From Candidatus Blautia faecipullorum (GTDB lineage Bacteria; Bacillota; Clostridia; Lachnospirales; Lachnospiraceae), in assembly GCA_019115125.1 (NCBI GenBank), contig DXEG01000042.1:1-34828 (forward strand): DNA of 34,828 bases, given 5' to 3'. The position numbers and the translations under genes were made by a program. This document shows, piece after piece, positions 7,430 through 17,190 of this stretch. The first letter of the stretch is position 1, and every line of letters starts with the position of its first letter. The notes below the pieces were generated by a model that was not told the origin of the DNA, made no database searches, and saw nothing but the letters and a program-made list of their open reading frames with translations.

Positions 7430-7829
7430 ATACGGTTCTACGAACTGAAAAGCAATCCTGTTGTAAAAGCGGGGCCGCTCGGAAAGGGGAAAGCGGAGGA
7501 AATGATAGAGTGACAGATATGGAGAAAAAAGTCATGGTTCGGCTGTGTGCGAAAATCCTTTCGGAGACAGATTTGTGTAATACAGATACATACGGAAGTC
7601 TGCAACCTTATTGACTGGATATGTGCGTCGGAGCAGATAAAATCGAATAATAATGAGATACGCAGTCTGACCGGAGAATACAAACGGATAGAGCGGGCTT
7701 GCCGGGAGTGAGTGAGGGTGCAGTTGGAACGCATGAAAGCACTTTGTAAAGAACGTGATAGTCTGTATGAGAAACAGAATGATTTGAGAGGACAAAAGCA
7801 GAAAATCGAGAAAGCGTTGGAACGGTAGA
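7430..7829 (+). pseudogene. decayed gene remnant with coiled-coil C-terminus, unknown family
   Basis: No intact gene lies between 7274 and 7920, but several plus-strand frames read as pieces of one protein: YELKSNPVVKAGPLGKGKAE near 7440-7500, MVRLCAKILSETDLCNTDTY near 7530-7590, then NLIDWICASEQIKSNNNEIR and ERMKALCKERDSLYEKQNDL to the TAG at about 7827. At least two frameshifts and one in-frame TGA separate them. The tail is a highly charged coiled coil. I do not recognise the family; a mobile-element protein is plausible from context. The rest of the gap (7274-7430 and 7830-7920) is AT-rich and shows nothing beyond the GNAT promoter. Confidence 0.4.
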
Positions 7830-7945
7830 AATTTGGGGCGTGGCGGTAGCTATGCTCCTTATTTCTCGTGGTAAATTTGCCGATAGTGTGGTAAAATCAA
7901 AGAGCAGAGATAAAAACTCGTTTTTGACAGTTAGAGGGAAATAAC

Positions 7946-7985
7946 AAGTGCCACAATCCTTGAAAATACTGGGAATGTGGCACTT
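7946..7985 (-). terminator. hairpin downstream of the IS1634 transposase
   Basis: AAGTGCCACA (7946-7955) pairs exactly with TGTGGCACTT (7976-7985). Read on the minus strand it follows the transposase stop by about 30 nt and is followed by TGTTATTTCCC, so it is a weak T-tract terminator at best. Confidence 0.5.
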
Positions 7986-8015
7986 TATGCCTTGAACTCG
8001 AAATATAGTAATGTT

Positions 8016-9743
8016 TTATCTCCGTTTGCTTTTTTTCTGGATCTCTTTCATTTTCCGTTTGGTTATAAAATCATAGTCTGTCCGGAAGCCGCAGGCTTCA
8101 TGGAGCGCATCGGTGACCTCCTGCCGTTCATATACTGGCATAAATCCTTGCTCTTTGATATTTACATGGTTCATGCTTTGCAGTACTTCCAGCAACTGCT
8201 CTGTAGTGCAGGGGAGTTTTATGGAGCGTTTCAGCAGCCTGAAATGAAGCAGGGCTAAAAAACAGATCAGGAAATGGGCTCTGATCCGGTCTTCACGGCT
8301 CACATAAACTGGTCTTGCATCAAACTCTGTTTTCATCGTCCGGAAGCAGTCTTCAATCTGCCATCTTCCTTCACTGACTTTTAAGATCTCTGCCACGTCA
8401 TCGTCTAAAAGATCCGTACAGACTGCATAAAGCCCGTCATATTTTTCTTCTTCGGCAATCTTGTCCTCATCCAGATAATAATGGATCTCTGCTTTTTCCC
8501 CTTCCTTTGTCGCAGCTACTTTGTTTACAAACCTTGCCGGGTCATTGGGATTTTTACGCTGCTTTTTTAAAGTGCCGTTTGCGACCATTTTTTCTGCCCG
8601 TGCAATCTGTTCCGCACGGACTGCTTTCTGATAGGCGGCATATTTGGGCGAATAGGTGATGATAAGCCGCTGGTGGAGTTTTTTGGTGGTATAAGGCTCG
8701 TCTTTATAGAAAAGTCCCTGCTTATCCTCATCGGTAAGCTGTGTGATATCAACAGGGGAATCATCCGACAGACGTTTGAATCCCTTCCGGTCCAGTGCCC
8801 ATTCCCGGTCTTCGGCAGGAAGTTTTTTGATGGACTGTGTGACAATAAATGCACGCTGTCCCAGATGGTTGAACGCGCGGTTCTCTTCCGAGGCAAGTCC
8901 TGCATCACTGCAGTAAATGAACTTCTGGCAGCCAAACTGCTGAAGGATTTTTGTCTCCAGGGGCTTTAATGATTTCTGCTCGTTTTGGTTCCCTGGGAAA
9001 AGGGAAAAGGCTAATGGGATCCCGTCCCCATCGGTAAACAGTCCCATCTGGATGATCGGATTGGGTCTGTGCTCTTTGCTTTTTCCGTATTTCTTATCCC
9101 CATCTTCCTGCTCGATCTCGAAATAGTAGTTTGTACAATCATAGTAGAGGATGTTATCGTTCCTTTTTCCAAAGAAAAAGCTGTTTTTATAGACTTCTGC
9201 CTGGACGAAATCGAGTTCTTCCGAGAGGACGGAAAGGGCACGGTAAACATCATGGAGTTCATAAGCAGGAGGCTCCAGAAACTTTCCGGCAGCCCTGTAA
9301 GAGGAACTTTTGCTGGAAGGAGATAAAACCCTTGTGTAGATCAGGTCGGAAAGGATCGCATTCAGGTCATATTTGTATTTATGTCGTTGTTTGATCTTCC
9401 GGCATATGGAATCCATCTTCAGTCCGTAATAGATCGATTGGAGGAAGAGGTACCCACCGGAAAAAAGCTTTTTCTGCCCATACTCCATCAGCCTGTTGGA
9501 ATGGAAGGGGATTAAAACAAGGGCCTCTTCGTTTTCCTTTTTATATTTTTCGGTTTCAATCCTTGCCTGTTCTTTTGCCCAGGCCATTACGCCATCCCGG
9601 TCAGTGCCAAGCCGTTCCGATAATTCAGCCAGAGTACCTAGTTTTCGGATAGTCATGGAAGTACTCTTGCCTTGGGCATTGGTATAAGACTTGGTAATGT
9701 AAAAGGACTCTGAGTTTTTGGATTTGGAAGTAGTAACCCGCAT
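8016..9743 (-). CDS. IS1634-family transposase
   Basis: A 575-residue protein when started at the ATG at 9743, which has GAGGTG 6 nt upstream; an in-frame ATG at 9773 has no such site. It has the usual N-terminus (MRVTTSKSKNSESFYITKSY) and DDE-type catalytic blocks: LYYDCTNYYFE for the first Asp, FIYCSDAGLAS for the second, and EGRWQIEDCFRTMKTEF for the Glu. An insertion domain between the second and third blocks is rich in K/E. The order and length match the IS1634 branch of IS4-like transposases. There are no stops or shifts, so it is probably active. It catalyses cut-and-paste movement of the element. Confidence 0.92.
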   Translation of the reverse strand: MRVTTSKSKNSESFYITKSYTNAQGKSTSMTIRKLGTLAELSERLGTDRDGVMAWAKEQARIETEKYKKENEEALVLIPFHSNRLMEYGQKKLFSGGYLFLQSIYYGLKMDSICRKIKQRHKYKYDLNAILSDLIYTRVLSPSSKSSSYRAAGKFLEPPAYELHDVYRALSVLSEELDFVQAEVYKNSFFFGKRNDNILYYDCTNYYFEIEQEDGDKKYGKSKEHRPNPIIQMGLFTDGDGIPLAFSLFPGNQNEQKSLKPLETKILQQFGCQKFIYCSDAGLASEENRAFNHLGQRAFIVTQSIKKLPAEDREWALDRKGFKRLSDDSPVDITQLTDEDKQGLFYKDEPYTTKKLHQRLIITYSPKYAAYQKAVRAEQIARAEKMVANGTLKKQRKNPNDPARFVNKVAATKEGEKAEIHYYLDEDKIAEEEKYDGLYAVCTDLLDDDVAEILKVSEGRWQIEDCFRTMKTEFDARPVYVSREDRIRAHFLICFLALLHFRLLKRSIKLPCTTEQLLEVLQSMNHVNIKEQGFMPVYERQEVTDALHEACGFRTDYDFITKRKMKEIQKKSKRR

Positions 9744-9810
9744 AATAATCACCTCTATAAATAAGTATAGCATATATCACTAAACATTACTAGATAATAA
9801 AATAAAAAAT

Positions 9811-11781
9811 TTGACAAAAAAGTGCAGGCTTTATAAGGCCTGCAAGCTATTTTTCTATTATGCAACTGTCAAACTCCCGTCTATTTATAACAAATATAAA
9901 GATATATTTACATATTTTGATGCGCCGCTTGTGGGGTTGACAGCCACGCCGAAGGATGAGATCGACAAGAACACCTACAGTGTTTTTGAATTGGAAAATG
10001 GGGTGCCTACCTATGGATATGAACTCGCGCAGGCGGTAAAAGACGGATACCTTGTGGATTTCCTCTCGGTAGAATCTTCTTTGAAATTTATTGAGCAGGG
10101 CATTGTGTATGATGAATTGTCCGAAGAAGATAAAGAGGCTTATGAAGCGACATTTGAGGATGAGAATGGAGAAATCCCGGAAATGATCAATTCCTCTGCA
10201 CTCAATTCATGGCTTTTTAACGAAGATACCATAAAAAAGGCGCTGCACATTCTGATGACAGAAGGAATCCATATCAATTATGGACAGACATTGGGCAAAA
10301 CGATTATCTTTGCCAAAAACCACGCCCACGCGGAAAAGATACTGGAAATATTCGGGAAAGAATACCCGAATCTCCCCGGTTATGCAAAGGTGATTGATAA
10401 TTATATGACTTATGCGCAGAGTGCAATTGACGAGTTCTCAGATCCGAAGAAACTTCCGCAGATTGCGATTTCTGTTGATATGCTGGATACAGGGATTGAT
10501 GTGCCGGAAGTGTTGAATCTGGTATTTTTCAAGAAAGTGATGAGTAAAGCGAAATTCTGGCAGATGATTGGCCGTGGAACCCGCCTTTGCCCCGGGTTAT
10601 TGGACGGAGAAGATAAGCAGAAATTCTATATCTTTGACTTGTGTGGGAATTTTGAATTTTTCCGTATGAATAAAGGAAAAGCGACAGCCAATATGATGGC
10701 GCTGCAGGGAGCTATTTTTAATCTTGAATTTCAGATCACCTACAAACTGCAGAATCTGGAATATCAGACGGAGCGGTTGATTGCCTACCGGAATGCTCTG
10801 ATACAGCACATGAGTGGAAAGGTACAGGAGCTGAATCGAGAAAATTTTGCTGTTCGCCAGCATTTAAGATACGTGGATCGGTATTCCGACCAGTCCAATT
10901 ATCAGACGCTCAGCTATGAGGATACGCTGCTTGTAAAAGCAGAACTGGCGCCGCTTATTCTACCGGACGGAGATGAGGTAAGCGCTGTTCGGTTTGATGC
11001 ATTGATGTATGGAATTGAACTGGCACATCTGGCAGGAAAGAAATATGGAAAAGCCCGTAGTGATTTGCTGAAAAAAGTGAGGGCTATTTCTAATGTGGCA
11101 AACATACCGGAAATTATGGTACAAGCAGAACTGATCAACAAGATTCTTCATACAGATTATCTGGATAATGCCGGAATCGATGAATTTGAGCATATTCGCG
11201 AAAGCCTTCGTGACCTGATGAAGTATATTCCGCAGAAAACAGTACGCTATGATACGAACTTTGAAGACGATATTTTGTCCATCGAATGGAAAGAATCGGA
11301 ACTGGAGAATGACGATCTGAAGAATTACAAGGCAAAAGCAGAATATTATGTGCGTCAGCATCAGGATCATCTTGTAATTGCAAAGTTGAAAAAGAATAAG
11401 CCGATGACGCAGGAGGATATTAAGTCATTAGAAAAGATACTTTGGAGTGAACTGGGGACGAAGGATGAATATGAAGCGGAATATGGGGACAAGCCTCTAG
11501 GAGAGTTTGTGCGCGAGATTGTGGGATTGGATATGAATGCGGCAAAAGAAGCATTTTCTGAATATCTCAATGAAGCCAATCTGGACAGCAGACAGATTTA
11601 TTTTGTAAACCAGATTGTGGAGTATATCGTGCATAACGGATTGATGAAAGATTTGTCCGTGCTTCAGGAATCCCCGTTTACAGATCAGGGGAGTGTTGTG
11701 GATATCTTCACGGATCTGAATGTGTGGATGGGGATAAGGAAAGTTATCGATGAGATAAATGCAAATGCGATGACGGCGTGA
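9811..11781 (+). pseudogene. hsdR: type I restriction enzyme R subunit (HsdR), N-terminal part missing
   Basis: Real hsdR sequence starts at about 9874 (SIYNKYKDIFTYFDAPLVGL), immediately after the IS1634 end; codons before that come from the IS. What remains is motif III (LTATP, residues 43-47), the second helicase lobe (GKTIIFAKN, DMLDTGIDVPEVLNLVFF, QMIGRGTRLCP at 251-261) and the EcoEI-type C-terminal domain. Walker A, the DEAH box and the N-terminal nuclease are absent, roughly 400-500 residues. HsdR normally translocates and cuts DNA with HsdM and HsdS, neither of which is in the window. The frame is open for 656 codons, so a stump could still be translated, but it cannot hydrolyse ATP. 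Confidence 0.8.
9823..9844 (-). terminator. terminator at the upstream end of IS1634
   Basis: TGCAGGC (9823-9829) and GCCTGCA (9838-9844) form a 7-bp stem with an 8-nt loop. Read on the minus strand it is followed by CTTTTTTGTCAAATTTTTTA. It would block outside transcription from entering the transposase gene, a known self-limiting feature of insertion sequences. Confidence 0.7.
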
Positions 11782-11806
11782 TATCTTCATTGGTCAGGGA
11801 ACTATT

Positions 11807-12226
11807 TTGAATAAAGTCAATAAAACAATAGAAACGAAGAAACACAGCGGTATCAGTGCGGAGTTGATGAGTTCTATACAGGAGATGATTTTTATGAGCT
11901 ATGATGCAATGCGACCAGATGAAAAGGACTGGAAATTATTTCGCGAGAAGCTCCCGGGCTGCCAGGAAAACTACATGGCCCGCATGAACAAAGAATATAA
12001 AGGAATTCTTGCTCAGGACAAGAATGCATCAGATATTTTCTGGGAATTGGAGGAGCGAATCCGGCAGGATAAGAAAAAGACTGGTGTTCTCGCCAGGGAC
12101 ATACGTAGATCGAATATGTGGAGGCATTTGCTGGATTTATTGAATGAAGGTGCCATTACGTTTAATGATCTTTCAGAGTTTAGCGAAGAGCTCCAGGAAA
12201 AGCTGAGATGGGGCATGGAGTATTAA
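11807..12226 (+). CDS. small conserved protein of unknown function, linked to hsdR/TOTE genes
   Basis: A 139-residue protein if started at the TTG at 11807 (CAGGGA 8 nt before), or about 110 residues from the ATG at 11894, which has CAGGAG 9 nt before it. The core MSYDAMRPDEKDWKLFREKL ... ELEERIRQDKKKTGVLARDI ... LLDLLNEGAITFNDLSEFSE is a conserved helical family in Clostridia that databases often mislabel as a multidrug transporter. It has no membrane helix, so that label cannot be right. It sits 25 nt after hsdR and 56 nt before the helical-repeat gene on the same strand, so it is probably co-transcribed. Role unknown. Confidence 0.7.
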   Translation: MNKVNKTIETKKHSGISAELMSSIQEMIFMSYDAMRPDEKDWKLFREKLPGCQENYMARMNKEYKGILAQDKNASDIFWELEERIRQDKKKTGVLARDIRRSNMWRHLLDLLNEGAITFNDLSEFSEELQEKLRWGMEY

Positions 12227-12282
12227 AAGACCAGAATGAATATGAGTTTACATTGATTTTATGAGCCGGAGGAGGATGCACA

Positions 12283-14064
12283 ATGAATCTGCGGAATTTC
12301 CTTTTACAAGTTGACACAATAAGCGGGCAAATGTCAGCATCTCAACTGCAAGCATTTATCCACGAAACTGCGAGACTGTTATCGGAATCAAAGCGCTTCG
12401 ATTATTTGGATACGTTAAAATCATTTTTATCAGAACCACAGTCTGACGCAATGGATGTAATTAAGAATAAATCAAAATTATCGGAGGAGTTTGAAAAGGA
12501 ATGCATCAGGCTTCAGAAGGAACTCTTTAAGATTGAAGAAGGCGAATTATACCTTCAGAGTGAGCCTAATTATGAATATGATGAATGGTATGATAATGAT
12601 GACGAAGAAGTATTTTTCAGGGATCCGCATGGGGTTGGAAATGTTATTAAAGCGGTATGCCAGTATCTTCACAGGTGTGTTGACTGTGAAGAATATACAT
12701 ATGGGTATGAGATTGCTAAGCGTCTGGTTGGACTAAAAATATATGCAGAGGGTGGTGAATGGGAAGATTATTATGATTTCCTTTCTATTGAGGATCTGAA
12801 ATACCATGATTTGATTGATATCGACTATAAAAAGGTGGTAATCGACGGATTGTATCTGGCATATCAGGCGAATGTTCTGCAGGATCGGGCTGAAGCGTTA
12901 TACAGGATGATTGAAAATTCACATCGGTCGGATATTACCCTGGAAATGATGATGCAAAACGGGGAGGAACTGACAGATATTACGGAGTTCCTTCCAGTCT
13001 GGATTTCCTATCTGGGGAGAATTTCCACGGCTTATGCACAGAATCTTTTGAAAGAGGCGCTGGAGCTTACAGGGGATCCGGAAATTCTGCTGAGTAATGC
13101 AAGGAAGTTTTGTGAACAGCATCCGGCTTTGTATGAGCAGTATCTGGATTTTGTGTGGAGTACTGATGACAGTGAGAAGCTCTTTTCTGTCGGCGATGAA
13201 GCGCTGGAGAAGATAAGCGCGAAATATGTTGTACGGAGCAGAATTGCCAAGCGGTTAAGTCTTCTGGCATTAGAGGAACAGAAAAAGGATACGGCGGAGA
13301 GATATTGGCTTGAGGCATTTCGTTCTGAGACAACGGTGACGAATTGTATGAGGCTGCTTGTGGAGAGTTCGAACGTCAATGTGTTTTCAGAGCGGATCAG
13401 GCGAATATATCACAGCATGTATAAAAAGATCGGAATCAGTATTTCTATGCATGGACAGAGTGGAGAATTGAAAATCAATCATCCTAACTCTGACACTATA
13501 TATATGCTTGCCTTTTTGGGCGGCGAATTCCAGTATGTACAAGAACACGCAATGAATGTCACTGCTGTTTTGGGGTGGAGTTCCACATTTATGAAATGTG
13601 GTCTGTCAGCGTTTCTGCTGTTTTTGATGGAAAGCGATGAGTTGCAGTCAGGCGGCAGAGAGATGTGCAGAAAAGTTGTTTCGGCAGTAGATTTTGATAA
13701 AGAAGAGTATCAGCGTTGGACAGGCAGACAGAATGATCTAAGTTCAGAGGAATGGTTCTGGGAATGTTTAAAAAAATGGAAAGAAAATGTTGAAATGAGC
13801 GAAGCACAGAGACAGGATTACCTTCAGTGGATCGAGAAACTGATAAAAAAACGTGTGGATGGAATTATGGAGGCGAACCGACGCAATTATTACGGAGAGT
13901 GTGCGTCCTATATTGCGGCATTGGGAGAAGTTTTGGAATCGCAGGGGCAGCAAGGCGCGAAACAGCGAATTCTTTTGGATTATAAAGAAATGTATTCCAG
14001 ACGAAGGGCTTTCCACGAAGAACTCAGAAAATATGGAATGCGTGATACAAGAAAGCGGAGATAA
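12283..14064 (+). CDS. 593-aa probable helical-repeat protein, partner of the TOTE primase-helicase
   Basis: The ATG at 12283 follows CCGGAGGAGGATGCACA. The protein is soluble, strongly acidic in places (YDEWYDNDDEEVFF near residues 98-111) and appears almost wholly alpha-helical, with spaced helix pairs such as NLLKEALELTGDPEILLSNA and EQHPALYEQYLDFVWSTDDS, in the manner of TPR or HEAT-type scaffolds. The C-terminal part (YYGECASYIAALGEVLESQG, then YKEMYSRRRAFHEELRKYGM) resembles the tail of SWIM-zinc-finger-associated helical proteins, but no CxC...CxH zinc finger is visible. It ends 8 nt before the primase-helicase gene, so the two are probably translated together. I propose a sensor or scaffold role; that is inference. 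Confidence 0.6.
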   Translation: MNLRNFLLQVDTISGQMSASQLQAFIHETARLLSESKRFDYLDTLKSFLSEPQSDAMDVIKNKSKLSEEFEKECIRLQKELFKIEEGELYLQSEPNYEYDEWYDNDDEEVFFRDPHGVGNVIKAVCQYLHRCVDCEEYTYGYEIAKRLVGLKIYAEGGEWEDYYDFLSIEDLKYHDLIDIDYKKVVIDGLYLAYQANVLQDRAEALYRMIENSHRSDITLEMMMQNGEELTDITEFLPVWISYLGRISTAYAQNLLKEALELTGDPEILLSNARKFCEQHPALYEQYLDFVWSTDDSEKLFSVGDEALEKISAKYVVRSRIAKRLSLLALEEQKKDTAERYWLEAFRSETTVTNCMRLLVESSNVNVFSERIRRIYHSMYKKIGISISMHGQSGELKINHPNSDTIYMLAFLGGEFQYVQEHAMNVTAVLGWSSTFMKCGLSAFLLFLMESDELQSGGREMCRKVVSAVDFDKEEYQRWTGRQNDLSSEEWFWECLKKWKENVEMSEAQRQDYLQWIEKLIKKRVDGIMEANRRNYYGECASYIAALGEVLESQGQQGAKQRILLDYKEMYSRRRAFHEELRKYGMRDTRKRR

Positions 14065-14072
14065 GAAATTCT

Positions 14073-17036
14073 ATGCGAGACCCTATTGAGAATATCAGCT
14101 TATTCCAGAAAAAAATCAATGACCTGCAGCTTGAAAATCAGCTTTTGAAGAATATTCTTGACCGTTCAGGCATTTCTTACCTTCAGGAAATCAAGAGACT
14201 AAAAGAGCCTGAGCAGTCGGAAGAGTTCGACCCGGATCAGGGAGCCAGGATTGTCCATCCGAAGGTGATCACGGATGAGATGGCGAATCTTTTCTATGCC
14301 AGATTCTGGGGAAGGCAGGATGTTTATGCGAAAAGGAATGAAAAGAAGGAAACCGGGGAAGCAAGCTATTTTACGCAATGCCATAATTTCTGGCAGGAGG
14401 TTTGTCCGAAGAAGCATAAGCAGAGAATGAACTGCAAGGACTGTCCTCATCAGGCTTATAAGAAACTAACAATAAAGGATATTCTGGCTCATCTGCGAGG
14501 CAGGTCTTATAATGCGTCTGATGTGATCGGGGTATATCCATTGCTGCCGAATGGAACCTGTCGTTTCCTTGTCTATGATTTTGATAATCACGCCAAAGGT
14601 GCAGAAAAGAAAGATTTTGCCAATACTGATGATGCCTGGATGGAAGAAGTGGAAGCTATGCGAACTATCTGCAGTCTGAACGGAATCGATCCTCTGGTAG
14701 AGAGATCCAGATCGGGTAGGGGAGCGCACATCTGGATTTTTTTTGATAAAGCGATATCAGCTGCGTTGGTAAGGCGATTTGGATTTGCGCTGCTGGAAAA
14801 AGGAGCGGAGCAGGTTAATTTAAAATCCTTTAAGTACTATGACCGGATGCTGCCGGCACAGGATATGTTGTCCGAGGGCGGCGTGGGGAATCTGATTGCC
14901 TTGCCCTTGCAGGGGAAAGCGCTGCTGGAAGGAAACAGTGCATTTATAGACAGTAGCTGGAATGCGTATCCGAATCAGTGGGAAGTACTGTGGAGCAAGC
15001 CTCGTCTTTCTGCTGAATTTCTGGAAACGAAAATGGAGGAATGGGCAGTTACTGATCTGAGTGATGCAGGTGATGAGGACGCTGAAAACCGTGCAAAACC
15101 ATGGAAGGAAAAAGAAGTATTCCATGGATATGAGGTAGACGGAAAACTGAATATTACTCTTTCAAATGGAATCTATGTGGACAGTCTGAATCTAAAACCT
15201 GCTCTTCAGAATAAGATCAGAAGAATGGCAGCTCTTCGCAATCCGGTTTATTATAAAAATCAGGCAATAGGAACCATGAATTTTGATACAGCGCAGTGGA
15301 TTTATCTTGGAAAGGATTATTTGAATGGATACATCCAAATACCTCGGGGATTATATGAGAAGCTGTTGGAAAATGTGAAGAGAGTTGATATCGATTATGA
15401 GGTTATAGATGAAAGGCAGTTGGGAAAAAGACTCAATATTTCTTTCAAAGGTGAGCTGCGGGATGAGCAGAAGCCTGCATTGGAGGAACTTGTAAAACAT
15501 GATAACGGAATCCTTCATGCAGCCACGGCATTTGGGAAGACTGTTGTGTGCAGCGCGGTTATTGCAGAGAAAAAGGTAAACACGTTGATCCTTCTGGAAT
15601 CTTCCGCGTTGATCGAGCAGTGGAAAGAGGCGTTGGAAAAGTTCCTTGAGATACAGGAAGAACTTCCGGAGTATCAGACAAAAACCGGGCGGACAAAAGT
15701 GCGGAAGAGCCTCATAGGGAAGCTTCAGGGTGCCCATGATTCTATGACGGGGATCGTTGATATAGCGATGGCGGGCTCTTTGTGTAAAAAGGGCGAATGG
15801 CATCCGCTTCTTGAGCAGTATGGAATGATCATTGTAGACGAGTGCCATCACGCGGCATCCGACACGATTGCCAATGTTTTAAAAGAAGTAAAGGCGAAAT
15901 ATGTATATGGCGTTACAGCTACGCCGAAGCGAGCCGATGGTCTGGAGAAGATCAATGAAATGCTGATCGGACCGATCCGCTACAGTTATACGTCGAAGGA
16001 AAGAGCAAAGATACAGGGCATTGACCATCTGGTATATCCGAGATTTACCAGAATAGTGCCCCCGCGCGGAGTGCAGCCGGGAAAAATGAGTGCAAATGAT
16101 GCGTATGAGATTGTCAGAAATAATGAGATACGGGATAACCTGATCATTTCCGATATAAAAGAATGTATAGCGACAGGAAGGACACCGGTTGTGTTGTCGA
16201 GATATAAAGACCATTCGGAGAAGCTGTATGAGAGAGTGAAGGAATATGCGGATCAGGTATTTCTGATGACTGGAAATAATTCCAAAAAGGAGCATCGAAG
16301 AATCAGAGAACAGCTTCAGGCGGTAAGCCCCAAAGAAACGCTGATTTTAGTTGCTACAGGCAGCCTTGTCGGAGAAGGATTTGATTTCCCGAGGCTGGAT
16401 ACGCTGATCATGGCAACTCCGGTTTCTTTCCGCAGCGTGGTGGAACAATATGCGGGGAGGCTGAACAGGGACTATGAGGGCAAGAAGAATGTGATTGTCT
16501 ATGACTATGTTGACAGTCATATTTCCATGTTTGATAAAATGTACGCAAAGCGGATGAAAGCATATAGGCAGATCGGATATGAGGTCTGCGGTGGTCTGCA
16601 AAATGAGAAGCAGACAGCAAATGCTATTTTTGACAGTGAGAATTATTTGGCTGTATATAGAAAAGATTTGCTGGAAGCAAATAAAAATATTGTCATCTCA
16701 AGTCCGACTATCAGCGGGCAGAAAGTATATGCTTTGATTGATTTGCTGAAGGAAAAGCAAGTTTCAGGGGTAGAGGTCACGATCGTCACATGGGAGCCGG
16801 ATTCCTATGGATATGGGGATACTGCATTTTGGATGAAACTTCATGAGGACATAAGACAGGCTGGATTTTACATAAAAACAGCAGAAGATTCCTGTGAGCA
16901 TTTTGCCATTATAGATCAGGAAGTGGTGTGGTACGGCAACATGAACCTGCTGGGGAAAGAGAAGATTGAAGACAGTATGATGCGTGTGAAAAGTAAAGAA
17001 ATTGCTGTGGAATTGATGGCTCTGACATTTGAATAA
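14073..17036 (+). CDS. TOTE conflict-system protein: AEP-like primase, SF2 helicase and PLD-like domain
   Basis: A 987-residue multidomain protein. An N-terminal coiled coil (about 8-32) is followed by a CHN...C...CKDC cluster (C103, C111, C121, C124). An archaeo-eukaryotic primase-like domain then carries RFLVYDFDNHAKG (D169, D171) and RSRSGRGAHIWIFF (H219). The helicase has Walker A AATAFGKT (483-490), IIVDECHHAA (DECH 589-592), GVTATPKR (613-620), GEGFDFP (767-773) and QYAGRLNR (792-799). The tail ends with EHFAIIDQEVVWYGNMNLLG (942-961), a PLD-superfamily motif lacking the lysine of HxK. Proteins of this build belong to the TOTE conflict systems predicted by comparative genomics to act in defence. 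It is intact and last in the cluster after hsdR. Confidence 0.85.
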   Translation: MRDPIENISLFQKKINDLQLENQLLKNILDRSGISYLQEIKRLKEPEQSEEFDPDQGARIVHPKVITDEMANLFYARFWGRQDVYAKRNEKKETGEASYFTQCHNFWQEVCPKKHKQRMNCKDCPHQAYKKLTIKDILAHLRGRSYNASDVIGVYPLLPNGTCRFLVYDFDNHAKGAEKKDFANTDDAWMEEVEAMRTICSLNGIDPLVERSRSGRGAHIWIFFDKAISAALVRRFGFALLEKGAEQVNLKSFKYYDRMLPAQDMLSEGGVGNLIALPLQGKALLEGNSAFIDSSWNAYPNQWEVLWSKPRLSAEFLETKMEEWAVTDLSDAGDEDAENRAKPWKEKEVFHGYEVDGKLNITLSNGIYVDSLNLKPALQNKIRRMAALRNPVYYKNQAIGTMNFDTAQWIYLGKDYLNGYIQIPRGLYEKLLENVKRVDIDYEVIDERQLGKRLNISFKGELRDEQKPALEELVKHDNGILHAATAFGKTVVCSAVIAEKKVNTLILLESSALIEQWKEALEKFLEIQEELPEYQTKTGRTKVRKSLIGKLQGAHDSMTGIVDIAMAGSLCKKGEWHPLLEQYGMIIVDECHHAASDTIANVLKEVKAKYVYGVTATPKRADGLEKINEMLIGPIRYSYTSKERAKIQGIDHLVYPRFTRIVPPRGVQPGKMSANDAYEIVRNNEIRDNLIISDIKECIATGRTPVVLSRYKDHSEKLYERVKEYADQVFLMTGNNSKKEHRRIREQLQAVSPKETLILVATGSLVGEGFDFPRLDTLIMATPVSFRSVVEQYAGRLNRDYEGKKNVIVYDYVDSHISMFDKMYAKRMKAYRQIGYEVCGGLQNEKQTANAIFDSENYLAVYRKDLLEANKNIVISSPTISGQKVYALIDLLKEKQVSGVEVTIVTWEPDSYGYGDTAFWMKLHEDIRQAGFYIKTAEDSCEHFAIIDQEVVWYGNMNLLGKEKIEDSMMRVKSKEIAVELMALTFE

Positions 17037-17190
17037 GACGGTGGTATGCTGGAATTAACAGGCTGGAAAATACGGCAGAGCCTATTCGTTTTTTCTGTAC
17101 AAGAAAATATATACTGGAAATAGAAACACCGCTCATCGTGACTATAGTATCAAAGGACGAGTACGAGAGAATTGGAATTAAGGAAAAAAT

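Larger units (their letters stand above)
7921..9873 (-). mobile_element. IS1634-family insertion sequence, apparently intact
   Basis: Matching inverted ends TTTGACAGTT (7923-7932) and AACTGTCAAA (9864-9873) flank one full-length transposase gene. The element is about 1.95 kb. It carries an internal terminator at each side of the gene (7946-7985 and 9823-9844). No convincing target duplication is visible: the left flank reads AAAACTCG and the right flank CTCCCGTC. The right end abuts a gene (hsdR) whose N-terminal part is missing, so an adjacent deletion probably removed the other side of the target. Confidence 0.75.

Noticed and set aside
9811-9873. Native N-terminus for the hsdR piece
   Set aside because: These codons come from the IS1634 end (terminator hairpin and inverted repeat), not from hsdR.
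7923-9873. Target-site duplication of IS1634
   Set aside because: The flanks (AAAACTCG and CTCCCGTC) share no convincing repeat; a neighbouring deletion explains its absence better.
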